Counted from the first letter of the stretch, positions 33,756 through 45,413 are shown. The stretch is 64,000 nt of DNA from Streptomyces sp. NBC_00083 (GCF_026343295.1 NZ_JAPELY010000004.1:186001-250000), one strand, 5' to 3'. Notes: generated by a model not told the origin, from the sequence alone. Program-made: numbers and translations.

Positions 33756-33759
<4 letters not shown>
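33079..33759 (+). CDS. purQ: FGAM synthase glutaminase subunit PurQ
   Basis: A 226-residue class I glutamine amidotransferase that feeds ammonia to PurL. Nucleophile Cys87 lies in GICNGFQ, and the His-Glu pair is in MPHPEHAVE near the C-terminus. It starts at GTG 33079 (GTGA overlap with purS) and its TGA overlaps the purL ATG by 4 nt, so the three genes are translationally coupled. Confidence 0.97.
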
Positions 33760-36008
<2,249 letters not shown>

Positions 36009-36017
36009 GGCCCCAAC

Positions 36018-36060
36018 ACGTCGGCCCCGTACCCCGGTTGACCGGGTACGGGGCCGACGT
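36018..36060. terminator. purSQL / MFS bidirectional terminator
   Basis: Perfect 17-bp stem (36018-36034 with 36044-36060), 9-nt loop, in the convergent gap between purL and the MFS gene. Confidence 0.8.
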
Positions 36061-36064
36061 GCGT

Positions 36065-37615
36065 TCAGGCGGAGACCGGTTCACTTCCGGCCGGGGTGGG
36101 CTCCGGCTCGGTGTCGGCGGGCAGCCGGACCGCGAGCACGGCGGCGACGGCCATGACGCCGGCCGCGACCATGAAGACCACGTCCATCGCGGTGACGAAG
36201 CCGTGCACCGCGCTGTCGCGGGCGGCGCCGGTCAGATGGATGAGGGCGCTGGTCGAACCGCCCGGCACCTTCGCCTCGTACACCCGGCTGAGCAGGGTGC
36301 CGAAGACGGCGGCGCCCAGCGCGTTCCCCAGGGTCTGGAAGAACCGGATGCTGGTGGTGGCGATGCCCAACTGGTGGGCGGGCGCGGCGTTCTGGACGTA
36401 CGGGATGAGCTGGCCCATGAGCAGGCCGAACCCGCAGCCCATGACCAGGAGCGCGGCGCGGATCAGCCAGAGCGAGGTGGTGGTGGAGAGCGTGGCGAGC
36501 AGGGCGAGGCCGAGCGCGGCGGTCACGGTGCCGGTCACGGTGAAGCTCTTCGTCCGCCAGCCGCGCGCCGCGAGCCTGCTCGCGCCGAGGCCGACGGCGG
36601 TCATGCCGATCGCCATGGGGATGAGGTAGAGCCCGGCCGCCGCGGGTTCGATGCCGCGCACTTCCTGGAGATAGATCATCACGTAGACGAGCGCGCCCAT
36701 CATCGCGGCGCCGAGCAGCCCCTGGATCGCGAAGCCGTACCGCAGCTGGGGCACCTTGAACATCGACAGCGGCAGGACCGGCTCGGCCGCGGTGGTCTGG
36801 CGGCGCAGGAACAGGGCGAGCGACAGGACGCAGGCGACGAGCAGGCCGATGATCTCGGGGGAGGCCCAGGCGTACTGCTTGCCGCCCCAGCTGGTCGCGA
36901 GGAGCAGGCTGCTGGTGAACGCGGCGGCGAGCGCGGCGCCGAGGTAGTCGATGCGGTGGCGGGCGGGGGAGACGGGGAGCTTCAGGACGAGCAGGGCGCC
37001 GATGAGGGCGGCGATGCCGAGCGGCAGGTTGATGTAGAAGATCCAGCGCCAGTTGGCGTGGTCGGCGAGCGTGCCGCCGATCCAGGGGCCGACGGCCATG
37101 GCGGTGCCGGCGACGATGCCGCCGACCCCGCTCGCCTTGCCGCCGCCCTTGCCGCCCGGGGTGCTGAGCTGGGCGAGGACGACCAGGGTGACGCTCATGA
37201 GTCCACCGCCGCCGAGGCCCTGGAGGGCGCGGGCCGCGATGAGTTCGGTCATGGACTGGGCGGCGCCGCACAGCGCCGAGCCGAGCAGGAACGAGGCGAC
37301 CGCGCCGACGAAGACCTTCTTCGCGCCGAGGCTGTCGCAGAGCTTTCCGTACAGGGGCAGCGCCGCGGCCGAGGCGAGCGCGAACGCGCTGATCAGCCAG
37401 GGGATCTTGTCGACGCCATGGGCGGGATCCAGATCGCGGGCGATGGGCACGGTGGCCGCCGAGACGATGTTCATGTCGAGCACGGCCAGCAGGATCGTGG
37501 CGATGCAGACGATGAGGGCGACGAGGCTCTGGGTCTTGGTCATGAGGGGGGCGGAGGAGGTGGGGGTGACGGAGGGGGCGGCTTCGGGGGTCCTGGCGTT
37601 CACGGTCGTCGTCAT
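36065..37615 (-). CDS. MFS transporter, DHA2 (14-helix) drug exporter family
   Basis: A 516-residue proton antiporter with about 14 transmembrane helices. Motif C and A regions are visible: LDMNIVSAATVPIARDL (helix 1), GKLCDSLGAKKVFVGAV, and RALQGLGGGGLMSVTLVVLA. Likely exports a drug or metabolite. I chose ATG 37615 because TTGACT, 17 nt, CATGGT, then 7 nt precede it. The divergent TetR gene is its probable repressor. The region before helix 1 (EAAPSVTPTSSAPLM) is disordered. Confidence 0.9.
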   Translation of the reverse strand: MTTTVNARTPEAAPSVTPTSSAPLMTKTQSLVALIVCIATILLAVLDMNIVSAATVPIARDLDPAHGVDKIPWLISAFALASAAALPLYGKLCDSLGAKKVFVGAVASFLLGSALCGAAQSMTELIAARALQGLGGGGLMSVTLVVLAQLSTPGGKGGGKASGVGGIVAGTAMAVGPWIGGTLADHANWRWIFYINLPLGIAALIGALLVLKLPVSPARHRIDYLGAALAAAFTSSLLLATSWGGKQYAWASPEIIGLLVACVLSLALFLRRQTTAAEPVLPLSMFKVPQLRYGFAIQGLLGAAMMGALVYVMIYLQEVRGIEPAAAGLYLIPMAIGMTAVGLGASRLAARGWRTKSFTVTGTVTAALGLALLATLSTTTSLWLIRAALLVMGCGFGLLMGQLIPYVQNAAPAHQLGIATTSIRFFQTLGNALGAAVFGTLLSRVYEAKVPGGSTSALIHLTGAARDSAVHGFVTAMDVVFMVAAGVMAVAAVLAVRLPADTEPEPTPAGSEPVSA

Positions 37616-37622
37616 GGGCACC

Positions 37623-37687
37623 ACCATGGACCAGAAAATGTACCGAGTCAATGTTTCATCTCGGCTTAAATTTCATCCTGGTACAGT
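37623..37687. promoter_or_regulatory. Divergent promoters and operator, MFS / TetR
   Basis: Leftward promoter: TTGACT (37651-37646), 17-nt spacer, CATGGT (37628-37623), 7 nt to ATG 37615. Rightward -10: TACAGT (37682-37687), 7 nt to ATG 37695. Inverted repeats bracket them: TGTACC (37639-37644) with GGTACA (37680-37685), and CCGAG (37643-37647) with CTCGG (37660-37664). This is a good layout for TetR control of both genes. Confidence 0.55.
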
Positions 37688-37694
37688 GATGCGT

Positions 37695-38333
37695 ATGACT
37701 GCTGGTGAGGGCCTGCGCGAACGCAAGAAGCGGGAGACGGGGATGCGGATCTGGCGCACGGCGCTGGACCTGTTCACCGAGCGCGGCTTCGACCATGTCT
37801 CGGTCGCGGAGATCGCGGCTGCCGCGGACGTCTCGAAGATGACGGTCTTCAATTACTTCGGAACGAAGGAAGACCTGGTCATCGCGCCGATGATGAACCA
37901 CGTCGGCGATGTCGTACGGGCCGTGCGCGAGCGGGCCCCGGGGGAGTCGGCGGTGGCCGCGGTCCGGCGGCAGTTCCTGGCGATGGTCGAGGTACGCGAC
38001 CCCTCCGTCGGCCTCAACGACGACCCGCGCTCGCTCCAAGCACGCCAACTCATCCAGAAGACACCGGTGTTGCTCCAGCGCGCCGCGCTCGCCTTCGGCG
38101 AGGCGGAGCGGGAGCTGGCCGAGCTGCTCGCGGGGGAGGGCGGCGACCCGATGCTCGCGGCGGTCGCGGCCGCGCAGCTGACCGGCGCCCGTAACGCGCT
38201 GATCAACGAGCACCACCGCCGCATCCTCGGCGGGGAGTCCGCGCGGTGGGTCGCCACCGATGCGGCGGAGCGCGCCGAGCGGGCGTTCGCGCAGGTGGAG
38301 AACGGTCTCGGGGGCTACCCCGGCCCGGCGTAG
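37695..38333 (+). CDS. TetR/AcrR family transcriptional regulator
   Basis: A 212-residue repressor. The N-terminal HTH spans about 35-61 (VSVAEIAAAADVSKMTVFNY then FGTKEDL); the C-terminal ligand domain is helical and unlike any class I know. ATG 37695 is preceded by TACAGT at 7 nt, no ribosome site, so the mRNA is probably leaderless. It is divergent from an MFS exporter and probably represses it. The TAG stop is part of the -10 box of the next gene. Confidence 0.92.
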   Translation: MTAGEGLRERKKRETGMRIWRTALDLFTERGFDHVSVAEIAAAADVSKMTVFNYFGTKEDLVIAPMMNHVGDVVRAVRERAPGESAVAAVRRQFLAMVEVRDPSVGLNDDPRSLQARQLIQKTPVLLQRAALAFGEAERELAELLAGEGGDPMLAAVAAAQLTGARNALINEHHRRILGGESARWVATDAAERAERAFAQVENGLGGYPGPA

Positions 38334-38336
38334 GCT
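38331..38336 (+). promoter_or_regulatory. -10 box of the maleylpyruvate isomerase-like gene
   Basis: TAGGCT overlaps the stop codon of the TetR gene and lies 7 nt before ATG 38344. Confidence 0.5.
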
Positions 38337-38343
38337 CGCTTTC

Positions 38344-39141
38344 ATGCCCCCGGCCAAGAAGCGCACCCGCAGATACGACCCGGCGAAGACCCGGGCCGCC
38401 GTCCTCGCCCAGTTCGGCCACGTGGCCGACGCCGTGCGCACGCTCACGCCCGAGCAGCTGGGCCGGCCGACCCGGCTCGGCGACTGGACGGTGCGCGAGC
38501 TCGCCGTCCACCTCACGATGGCGCTCGGCGTGCTGGAGCGGCGCCTGGCCGAGCCCGAGCCGCTCAAGCAGGAGCTGGCGCTGCTGGACTGGCCTTCGGC
38601 GACGGCGGGGGCGGCGGGGCAAATCGCTGACGACACAAGGGAGTTGGCGGCCCGGGTGGGCGACCTGGACGCGCTGTACGCGGAGCGTTCGGCCCGTGCC
38701 GCCGAGCTGTTGCGCACCACCGCGGACGAGCGGCTGGTGCCGACCCGGTTCGGCGCGATGGCCTTCGGTGACGTGCTGGTGACCCGGCTGGTCGAACTCA
38801 CCGTCCACACCGACGACTTGAACGACGCGCTGCCCGAACTCGCCGTCCCCCACGACCGGCAGGCGCTCGCCGCGAGCACCCGGCTGCTCGCCGACGCGCT
38901 CGCCCTGAAGGCGCCGGGCGGCTCGGTGGAGGTGCGGATCCCGCCGTACGCGGTGGTGCAGTGCGTGGCCGGTCCGAAGCACACGCGGGGGACGCCGCCG
39001 AACGTGGTCGAGACGGATCCGCTGACGTGGGTGCGTCTCGCGACGGGGCGGGTGGGGTGGGGTGGGGCGCTCGATGCGGCGAGGGTTGCGGCGAGCGGCG
39101 ACCGAGCGGACGTGTCCCACGCCCTCCCCCTCCTGACCTAG
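38344..39141 (+). CDS. Maleylpyruvate isomerase / DinB-like (mycothiol-dependent) family protein
   Basis: A 265-residue protein of the actinobacterial maleylpyruvate isomerase N-terminal family with a sterol-carrier-like C-terminus. It has PTRLGDWTVRELAVHLTMAL and MAFGDVLVTRLVELTVHTDDL, where His58, Glu and His are the metal ligands of the DinB-like fold. Many members use mycothiol; the substrate here is unknown. ATG 38344 sits 7 nt after TAGGCT. Confidence 0.82.
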   Translation: MPPAKKRTRRYDPAKTRAAVLAQFGHVADAVRTLTPEQLGRPTRLGDWTVRELAVHLTMALGVLERRLAEPEPLKQELALLDWPSATAGAAGQIADDTRELAARVGDLDALYAERSARAAELLRTTADERLVPTRFGAMAFGDVLVTRLVELTVHTDDLNDALPELAVPHDRQALAASTRLLADALALKAPGGSVEVRIPPYAVVQCVAGPKHTRGTPPNVVETDPLTWVRLATGRVGWGGALDAARVAASGDRADVSHALPLLT

Positions 39142-39159
39142 CCCCGGCCAGGCGCGCTC

Positions 39160-39735
39160 CCCTGGGGCTCCGCCCCAGACCCCGGTTCGCGCCTTGAGGG
39201 CGCTCGTCCTCAATCGCCGGACGGGCTGAGGTTGCCGATGCTGGGCATGCCGCGAAGTTCAGCCCACCTGGGGGCGCGGGGAACTGCGCGAGAAGCGAGC
39301 ACGGTCCGCAGACGAAAGCGGGGTTGCTGGGGCTCCGCCCCAGACCCCGTTCGCGCCCGAAAGGCGCTCGTCCTCAATCGCCGGACAGGCTGAGGTGGCC
39401 CGCATGGGCCGGAGTCGAGCAGTCGGACGGGCTGAGGTGGCCTCTGCTGGGCATGCCGCCAAGGCCGACCCCCCTAGGGGCGCGGGGAACTGCGCGAGAA
39501 GCGAGCACGGTCCGCAGACGAAAGCGGGGTTGCTGGGGCTCCGCCCCAGACCCCGATCGCGCCTGAAGGGCGCTCGTCCTCAAACGCCGGACAGGCTGAG
39601 GTGGCCCGCAGGGGCCGGGGTCGAGGAGTCGGACGGGCTGGGGATGCCGATGCTGGGCATGCCGCCAAGGCCAATCCCGCCAGGGGCGCGGGGAACTGCG
39701 CGGGACGGGGGTGCGGGCCGTACCTGGAAGCCGGG
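39160..39735. repeat. Intergenic modular repeat, three tandem units
   Basis: Units starting TGGGGCTCCGCCCCAGACCC lie at about 39164, 39329 and 39535 in an 864-bp gap before purF. The modules and their order are as at 24756. The third unit is extended by a second AGTCGGACGGGCTGA block. The last 270 bp before purF hold GC-rich unique sequence and the purF promoter; I see no gene. Confidence 0.8.
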
Positions 39736-39992
39736 GCTCCGCCCCGTGGGGCTCGGCGTCGAGTCAGCGGCCCCCGCGAAGCGAACTCCGTCACACTCCC
39801 CCGCCCCGCACCCACTCCCCCGACGCAGTCGCAAACCGCGGGAACGCCCGGCGCACACCCGCGCCGACCTGCGTGGACGCCGGGCGCGGGCGGGGGAGGG
39901 GGGCCGGCGGCGGGCGAGGCGCGAAACCTACAAAAAGGGCTATCGCGCCCACCTGTCGGTATCCCCAATTCGGACCAGTGGTCGATCTCGCC

Positions 39993-39998
39993 TACACT
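39993..39998 (+). promoter_or_regulatory. -10 box of purF, leaderless spacing
   Basis: TACACT lies 7 nt before GTG 40006. Confidence 0.5.
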
Positions 39999-40005
39999 CG
40001 GTGGC

Positions 40006-41532
40006 GTGCCACGTGGTGACGGACGACTCAACCACGACCTGCTCCCCGGTGAGAAGGGCCCCCAGGACGCTTGCGGCGTCTTCGGTGTCTGGGCTCCGGG
40101 TGAAGAGGTCGCGAAGCTCACTTACTTCGGGCTCTACGCCCTCCAACATCGGGGCCAGGAATCCGCGGGCATCGCGGTCAGCAACGGCTCCCAGATCCTC
40201 GTCTTCAAGGACATGGGACTTGTCTCCCAGGTCTTCGACGAGACCTCTCTCGGTTCACTCCAAGGTCATATCGCGGTCGGTCACGCCCGCTACTCGACCA
40301 CGGGTGCCTCCGTGTGGGAGAACGCGCAGCCGACCTTCAGGGCGACCGCCCACGGCTCGATCGCGCTCGGCCACAACGGCAACCTGGTGAACACCGCGCA
40401 GCTCGCGGAGATGGTCGCCGAGCTGCCGAAGGAGAACGGCCGGGCCACCCAGGTCGCGGCCACCAACGACACCGACCTGGTCACCGCGCTGCTCGCGGGC
40501 CAGACGGACGACGACGGCAAGCCGCTCACGATCGAGGAGTCGGCCGCCAAGGTCCTTCCCCAGGTCCAGGGCGCCTTCTCGCTCGTCTTCATGGACGAGC
40601 AGACGCTCTACTGCGCCCGTGACCCGCAGGGCATCCGCCCGCTGGTCCTCGGCCGCCTGGAGCGCGGCTGGGTCGTCGCGTCGGAGAGCGCCGCTCTCGA
40701 CATCTGCGGCGCCGCCTTCGTCCGCGAGATCGAGCCGGGCGAGCTCGTCGCCATCGACGAGAACGGCCTGCGCACCTCTCGATTCGCAGAAGCGAAGCCC
40801 AAGGGCTGTGTCTTCGAGTACGTGTACCTGGCGCGCCCGGACACCGACATCGCGGGCCGCAACGTCTACCTCTCCCGCGTGGAGATGGGACGGAAACTCG
40901 CCAAGGAAGCCCCGGTCGACGCCGACCTGGTGATAGCGACTCCGGAGTCCGGCACCCCCGCCGCGATCGGATACGCCGAAGCCAGCGGCATCCCGTACGG
41001 CTCCGGCCTGGTCAAGAACGCCTATGTGGGCCGTACGTTCATCCAGCCCTCGCAGACCATCCGCCAGCTCGGTATCCGGCTCAAGCTGAACCCGCTGAAG
41101 GAAGTCATCCGGGGCAAGCGCCTGGTGGTCGTGGACGACTCGATCGTCCGCGGCAACACCCAGCGCGCCCTCGTGAAGATGCTCCGCGAGGCGGGCGCCG
41201 CCGAGGTCCACATCCGGATCTCGTCGCCGCCCGTGAAGTGGCCCTGCTTCTTCGGCATCGACTTCGCGACCCGCGCGGAGCTGATCGCCAACGGCATGAC
41301 CATCGACGAGATCGCCACGTCCATGGGCGCCGACTCGCTCTCGTACATCTCGACCGACGCGATGATCGAAGCGACGACGATCCCCAAGGACAACCTCTGC
41401 CGCGCCTGCTTCGACGGCGTGTACCCGATGGAGCTCCCCGACCCCGAGCTGCTCGGCAAGCAGCTCCTGGAGTCCGAGCTGGCTTCCGGCCCCGCCGCGA
41501 CCGCGGCCGCCGACGCCCTGCGCCGCCCGTAA
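40006..41532 (+). CDS. purF: Amidophosphoribosyltransferase
   Basis: A 508-residue enzyme catalysing the first committed step of purine synthesis (PRPP to phosphoribosylamine). After a 22-residue propeptide comes Cys23 (DACGVFG), the glutaminase nucleophile exposed by self-cleavage in this family. The PRPP loop is VVVDDSIVRGNT. The C-terminal cysteines in DNLCRACFDG, with one upstream, match the 4Fe-4S ligands of the Bacillus-type enzyme. GTG 40006 follows a -10 box at leaderless spacing. purM follows by 35 nt. Confidence 0.97.
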   Translation: MPRGDGRLNHDLLPGEKGPQDACGVFGVWAPGEEVAKLTYFGLYALQHRGQESAGIAVSNGSQILVFKDMGLVSQVFDETSLGSLQGHIAVGHARYSTTGASVWENAQPTFRATAHGSIALGHNGNLVNTAQLAEMVAELPKENGRATQVAATNDTDLVTALLAGQTDDDGKPLTIEESAAKVLPQVQGAFSLVFMDEQTLYCARDPQGIRPLVLGRLERGWVVASESAALDICGAAFVREIEPGELVAIDENGLRTSRFAEAKPKGCVFEYVYLARPDTDIAGRNVYLSRVEMGRKLAKEAPVDADLVIATPESGTPAAIGYAEASGIPYGSGLVKNAYVGRTFIQPSQTIRQLGIRLKLNPLKEVIRGKRLVVVDDSIVRGNTQRALVKMLREAGAAEVHIRISSPPVKWPCFFGIDFATRAELIANGMTIDEIATSMGADSLSYISTDAMIEATTIPKDNLCRACFDGVYPMELPDPELLGKQLLESELASGPAATAAADALRRP

Positions 41533-41567
41533 AACCCTTGCAGTACGACACGAAAGTTCTCTGAGCC

Positions 41568-42665
41568 ATGGCATCCGCTGAATCCAATGAGAGTGCTTCG
41601 CACCCGGCCACTGGTGCCAGCTACGCGGCCGCGGGCGTCGACATCGAGGCGGGCGACCGCGCCGTCGAGCTGATGAAGGAGTGGGTGAAGAAGACGAAGC
41701 GCCCCGAGGTCCTCGGCGGCCTCGGCGGATTCGCCGGACTCTTCGACGCCTCGGCCCTCAAGCGCTACGAGCGCCCCCTGCTCGCCTCCGCCACCGACGG
41801 CGTGGGCACGAAGGTCGATCTCGCCCGCAAGATGGGCGTGTACGACACCATCGGCCACGACCTCGTCGGCATGGTCGTCGACGACCTGGTCGTGTGCGGC
41901 GCCGAGCCGCTGTTCATGACCGACTACATCTGCGTCGGCAAGGTCCACCCCGAGCGCGTCGCGGCCATCGTGAAGGGCATCGCCGAGGGCTGTGTCCTCG
42001 CGGGCTGCGCGCTGGTCGGCGGCGAGACCGCCGAGCACCCGGGCCTGCTCGGCCCCGACGACTTCGACGTCGCCGGCGCCGGCACCGGTGTGGTCGAGTA
42101 CGACCGGCTCCTCGGCGCCGACCGCATTCGCGAGGGCGACGCCGTCATCGCGATGGCGTCCTCCGGTCTTCACTCGAACGGGTACTCACTCGTCCGGCAT
42201 GTGGTCTTCGACCGGGCCGGTATGAGCCTGGAGCAGCACGTCGAGGAGTTCGGCCGCACGCTCGGCGAGGAGCTCCTGGAGCCCACCAAGATCTACTCGC
42301 TGGACTGCCTGGCGCTGACCCGCACCACCGAGGTGCACGGTTTCAGCCACATCACCGGCGGCGGTCTTGCCAACAACCTGGCCCGGGTCATCCCCGACCA
42401 CCTGCACGCCACGGTCGACCGCTCGACGTGGACGCCGGGCGCGGTCTTCGACCTCGTCGGCACGGCGGGCAACGTGGAGCGGCTCGAACTGGAGAAGACG
42501 CTCAACATGGGCGTCGGCATGATGGCGGTCGTCCCCGGGGCATCGGTGGACGCGGCCCTGCAGACCCTCTCGGACCGGGGCGTCGACGCCTGGGTCGCCG
42601 GAGAGATCGTGGAGCGCGGGGAGCACCGCGACGGCGCCGAGCTGACCGGCGACTACGCCAAGTAG
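41568..42665 (+). CDS. purM: AIR synthase (phosphoribosylformylglycinamidine cyclo-ligase)
   Basis: A 365-residue enzyme, fifth step of IMP synthesis. It has SYAAAGVDIEAGDRAVELMK, the signature LLASATDGVGTKVDLARKMG, and GGGLANNLARVIP. The N-terminus carries a short Ser/Ala/Glu leader. ATG 41568 lies 35 nt after purF and has no strong -10 box of its own, so purFM is likely an operon. Confidence 0.97.
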   Translation: MASAESNESASHPATGASYAAAGVDIEAGDRAVELMKEWVKKTKRPEVLGGLGGFAGLFDASALKRYERPLLASATDGVGTKVDLARKMGVYDTIGHDLVGMVVDDLVVCGAEPLFMTDYICVGKVHPERVAAIVKGIAEGCVLAGCALVGGETAEHPGLLGPDDFDVAGAGTGVVEYDRLLGADRIREGDAVIAMASSGLHSNGYSLVRHVVFDRAGMSLEQHVEEFGRTLGEELLEPTKIYSLDCLALTRTTEVHGFSHITGGGLANNLARVIPDHLHATVDRSTWTPGAVFDLVGTAGNVERLELEKTLNMGVGMMAVVPGASVDAALQTLSDRGVDAWVAGEIVERGEHRDGAELTGDYAK

Positions 42666-42685
42666 GCCGCCGCAGGCAGCACGAA

Positions 42686-42716
42686 ACCCGGTCGGGGGCG
42701 AAAGCCCCGACCGGGT
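42686..42716. terminator. purFM terminator hairpin
   Basis: 12-bp stem (42686-42697 with 42705-42716), 7-nt loop, 20 nt after purM. Confidence 0.7.
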
Positions 42717-42771
42717 CGGTGTGCTCAGAGCAGCGAAAACAAAAGGTGCTGCGAAAGCGGGATCAGCGAAG

Positions 42772-43035
42772 TCAAGCGCCGCGGCGCTGCGACGACGGGC
42801 CGGACTCTTCGTCCTCGTCCTCGTCGTCATTCCCGTACAGCTCCGCATAGCGGGCGTACGGGTCGTCCTCCTCCTCGTCCTCCAGTGGCTCCGCGTTCGG
42901 CGGTTGGCTCACTGTCGGGTTCGGAGTAGATGCGCCCAGCTCGTTGGCCAGACGCGACAGGTCAGTCCCGCCGCTGCTGTACTTCAGCTGGCGGGCGACC
43001 TTCGTCTGCTTGGCCTTTGCCCGGCCGCGCCCCAT
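42772..43035 (-). CDS. DUF3073 family protein
   Basis: An 87-residue actinobacterial protein. It begins MGRGRAKAKQTKVARQLKYS, the conserved basic head of the DUF3073 family, and ends in an acidic tract (LEDEEEDDPYARYAELYGND, then DEDEDEESG) plus a basic tip. Function is unknown. ATG 43035 follows GAGGGGG. The 280-bp gap upstream up to the vdh stop shows no further gene. Confidence 0.9.
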   Translation of the reverse strand: MGRGRAKAKQTKVARQLKYSSGGTDLSRLANELGASTPNPTVSQPPNAEPLEDEEEDDPYARYAELYGNDDEDEDEESGPSSQRRGA

Positions 43036-43315
43036 GGCTCGACCCCCTCGGTGACGGGGCTCGACGGCCCCAGAGTCTTGACACGCGTTCATGATCCGGA
43101 ACGGTCTCTCCATGGAGAGACCGCGTCCGTAGGGCTTCAACGGTACCTGCTTCCGCGGCCATACGGTACGCCGCCCGCATGACGCGCCACTTGGCAGAAC
43201 CAACAAAGCGCCCTGTCCTCGCTGGTCAACCGCGATTTTAACCTCTTCTCGGGGTCCGACCCGCCGACCGGCGTGAGTCATGTCTCTCAGCGCGGCCGAC
43301 GGGCCCCTCGAAGGC

Positions 43316-44404
43316 TCAGTGTTGACGTGCCTCCGCCATGCGCTGCTCGGCGATCCGGTCGGCCGCCGCGGCCGGCGGAATGCCATCTTCCTTCGCACGA
43401 GCGAATATGGCCAACGTGGTGTCGAAGATCTTCGCCGCCTTGGTCCTGCACCGGTCGAAGTCGAAGCCGTGGAGCTCGTCGGCGACCTGGATCACGCCGC
43501 CCGCGTTCACCACGTAGTCGGGTGCGTACAGGATCGAGCGGTCGGCCAGATCCTTCTCCACACCCGGGTGCGCGAGCTGGTTGTTGGCCGCGCCGCACAC
43601 CACCTTCGCGGTGAGCACCGGCACGCTCGTGTCGTTCAGGGCGCCGCCGAGCGCGCACGGGGCGTAGATGTCGAGCCCCTCGGTGCGGATCAGCGCCTCG
43701 GTGTCCGCGGCGACCGTCACCTCGGGGTGCAGCTCGGTGAGGGCGCGTACCGACTCCTCGCGCACATCCGTGATCACGACCCGGGCGCCGTCGGCGAGCA
43801 GGTGCCCGACCAGGTGCCGGCCGACCTTGCCGACGCCCGCGACGCCCACCGTGCGACCGCGCAGGGTGGGGTCGCCCCACAGGTGCTGGGCCGAGGCGCG
43901 CATGCCCTGGAAGACACCGAACGCGGTCAGTACGGACGAGTCGCCCGCGCCGCCGTTCTCGGGGGAGCGGCCGGTCGTCCACTGGCAGGTGCGCGCCACG
44001 ACGTCCATGTCGGCGACATAGGTGCCGACGTCGCAGGCGGTCACGTAACGCCCGCCGAGGGAGGCCACGCAGCGGCCGTAGGCCAGCAGCAGCTCTTCCG
44101 TCTTGATCGTCTCGGGGTCACCGATGATCACGGCCTTGCCGCCGCCGTGGTCGAGCCCGGCCATGGCGTTCTTGTACGACATGCCGCGCGACAGGTTGAG
44201 GGCGTCGGCGACGGCCTCCGCCTCGGTGGCGTACGGGTAGAAGCGCGTCCCGCCGAGGGCCGGGCCCAGGGCGGTGGAGTGGATGGCGATGACGGCCCTG
44301 AGCCCGGTGGCTCGGTCCTGGCAGAGCACGACCTGCTCATGTCCGCCCTGGTCGGAGCGGAAGAGGGTGTGCAGTACGTCATCGGCTCCGGTCACATCGG
44401 TCAC
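43316..44404 (-). CDS. vdh: Valine (branched-chain amino acid) dehydrogenase
   Basis: A 362-residue NAD-dependent deaminating dehydrogenase of the Leu/Val/Phe/Glu family. The catalytic lysine lies in MSYKNAMAGLDHGGGKAVII and the NAD loop in GVAGVGKVGRHLV. In Streptomyces the orthologue at this position is valine dehydrogenase, used for valine catabolism that supplies acyl-CoA precursors. I chose GTG 44404 because GGGAG lies 8 nt upstream; TTG 44419 is possible but has no ribosome site. It ends 281 nt before the DUF3073 start. Confidence 0.93.
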   Translation of the reverse strand: MTDVTGADDVLHTLFRSDQGGHEQVVLCQDRATGLRAVIAIHSTALGPALGGTRFYPYATEAEAVADALNLSRGMSYKNAMAGLDHGGGKAVIIGDPETIKTEELLLAYGRCVASLGGRYVTACDVGTYVADMDVVARTCQWTTGRSPENGGAGDSSVLTAFGVFQGMRASAQHLWGDPTLRGRTVGVAGVGKVGRHLVGHLLADGARVVITDVREESVRALTELHPEVTVAADTEALIRTEGLDIYAPCALGGALNDTSVPVLTAKVVCGAANNQLAHPGVEKDLADRSILYAPDYVVNAGGVIQVADELHGFDFDRCRTKAAKIFDTTLAIFARAKEDGIPPAAAADRIAEQRMAEARQH

Positions 44405-44557
44405 GGTGGTGACTCCCAAGTACGAAGCGGTGGTTGACGGCCCGCCTGCGGGTGGGGCGGGGCCTGGTTCGGGAGCAGGTTAAGTCCTACGCGCCCGTAG
44501 ATCAGGCCCAGTGCCGAGGATCACCCCCGAGAGGACGACGGGGGCGCCCGCCCGTGG

Positions 44558-44563
44558 GACGAT
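44558..44563 (+). promoter_or_regulatory. -10-like box, leaderless spacing
   Basis: GACGAT, 7 nt before ATG 44571; weaker than the TAnnnT boxes elsewhere in the window. Confidence 0.3.
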
Positions 44564-44570
44564 GCGGGGC

Positions 44571-45413
44571 ATGGCGGTGGTGTCTTCGGTGATCGTTCCG
44601 TACGCGTCCTACCTGCGGGTGTACGAGCCCCTGGCCGCCTTTCCCGAACCCGAGCGCGGCCACTGGCAGCGCTATGTGGAGCGCGGGCGCACCCCGGACG
44701 TGCAGGACGAACTCCGGCGCGCGCTGGCCGACTTGGTGCCCACCCCGCCCGTCCCGGTGCCGGTGCACGAGAGCGCCGAGGCGTTCGTGGCGGAGGTCGG
44801 CGGCGAGGTGTGCGTCTGCCCGTGGCGGACGCGGCTGCGGGGCTGGCAGGCGCTCGACGGCCTCGCGGGACAGTTCCCCGAGCCGGTCCTCGACGCGCTG
44901 CTGCCCGCGGTGGTGCGCCGCCAGGCGGAGGCGGACTACGAGCGGTGGCGGGAGCGGAACCCGGACGCCCGGCCGTGGATCCTGACCAGCGTCTGGCACA
45001 TCCCTGTGACCTGGTTCACGGTCTTTTCGGGCGAAGAGCGCGAGTATGCACCCGGTGGGGGCGCGACGGCGCCCGTGCTGCGGTACCGCACCCCGATGGT
45101 CGAGGCCCGGCGCCGGCTCGCGCGGACGCTGCGGACGGTGCGGGAGCACATCGACGAGGGGCCGCTGACCGAGGGCCTGGTGGATGTCGGGCGGTGGCTG
45201 GAGGATTTCCATCCGCGCTCGCTGGTCGAGCTGGACTACGGCGGCCTCGTGCACGCCCTTCCGCACGAGAGTCTTGAGGCGGACCGCTCGGCGGCGGACG
45301 TCGCCGAGGGGATCGCCGCGCTGCGGGCCGGCGACGACGACGGCGTGCGGGAGGCGTACGGACGCTTCACGGAGCGCTGGCGGGCCGTCAAGGAGCGCCG
45401 GATGGCCAACTGA
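44571..45413 (+). CDS. Conserved hypothetical protein
   Basis: A 280-residue soluble protein that I cannot assign. It starts MAVVSSVIVPYASYLRVYEPL and has WHIPVTWFTVFSGEEREYAPG in the middle and an arginine-rich C-terminal helix (YGRFTERWRAVKERRMAN). The Trp/Tyr/Arg content and lack of signal or membrane helices suggest a cytoplasmic protein. I recall an orthologue between vdh and bldC in S. coelicolor (SCO4090). ATG 44571 is behind a weak -10-like GACGAT. A small hairpin (45454-45471) follows. Confidence 0.65.
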   Translation: MAVVSSVIVPYASYLRVYEPLAAFPEPERGHWQRYVERGRTPDVQDELRRALADLVPTPPVPVPVHESAEAFVAEVGGEVCVCPWRTRLRGWQALDGLAGQFPEPVLDALLPAVVRRQAEADYERWRERNPDARPWILTSVWHIPVTWFTVFSGEEREYAPGGGATAPVLRYRTPMVEARRRLARTLRTVREHIDEGPLTEGLVDVGRWLEDFHPRSLVELDYGGLVHALPHESLEADRSAADVAEGIAALRAGDDDGVREAYGRFTERWRAVKERRMAN

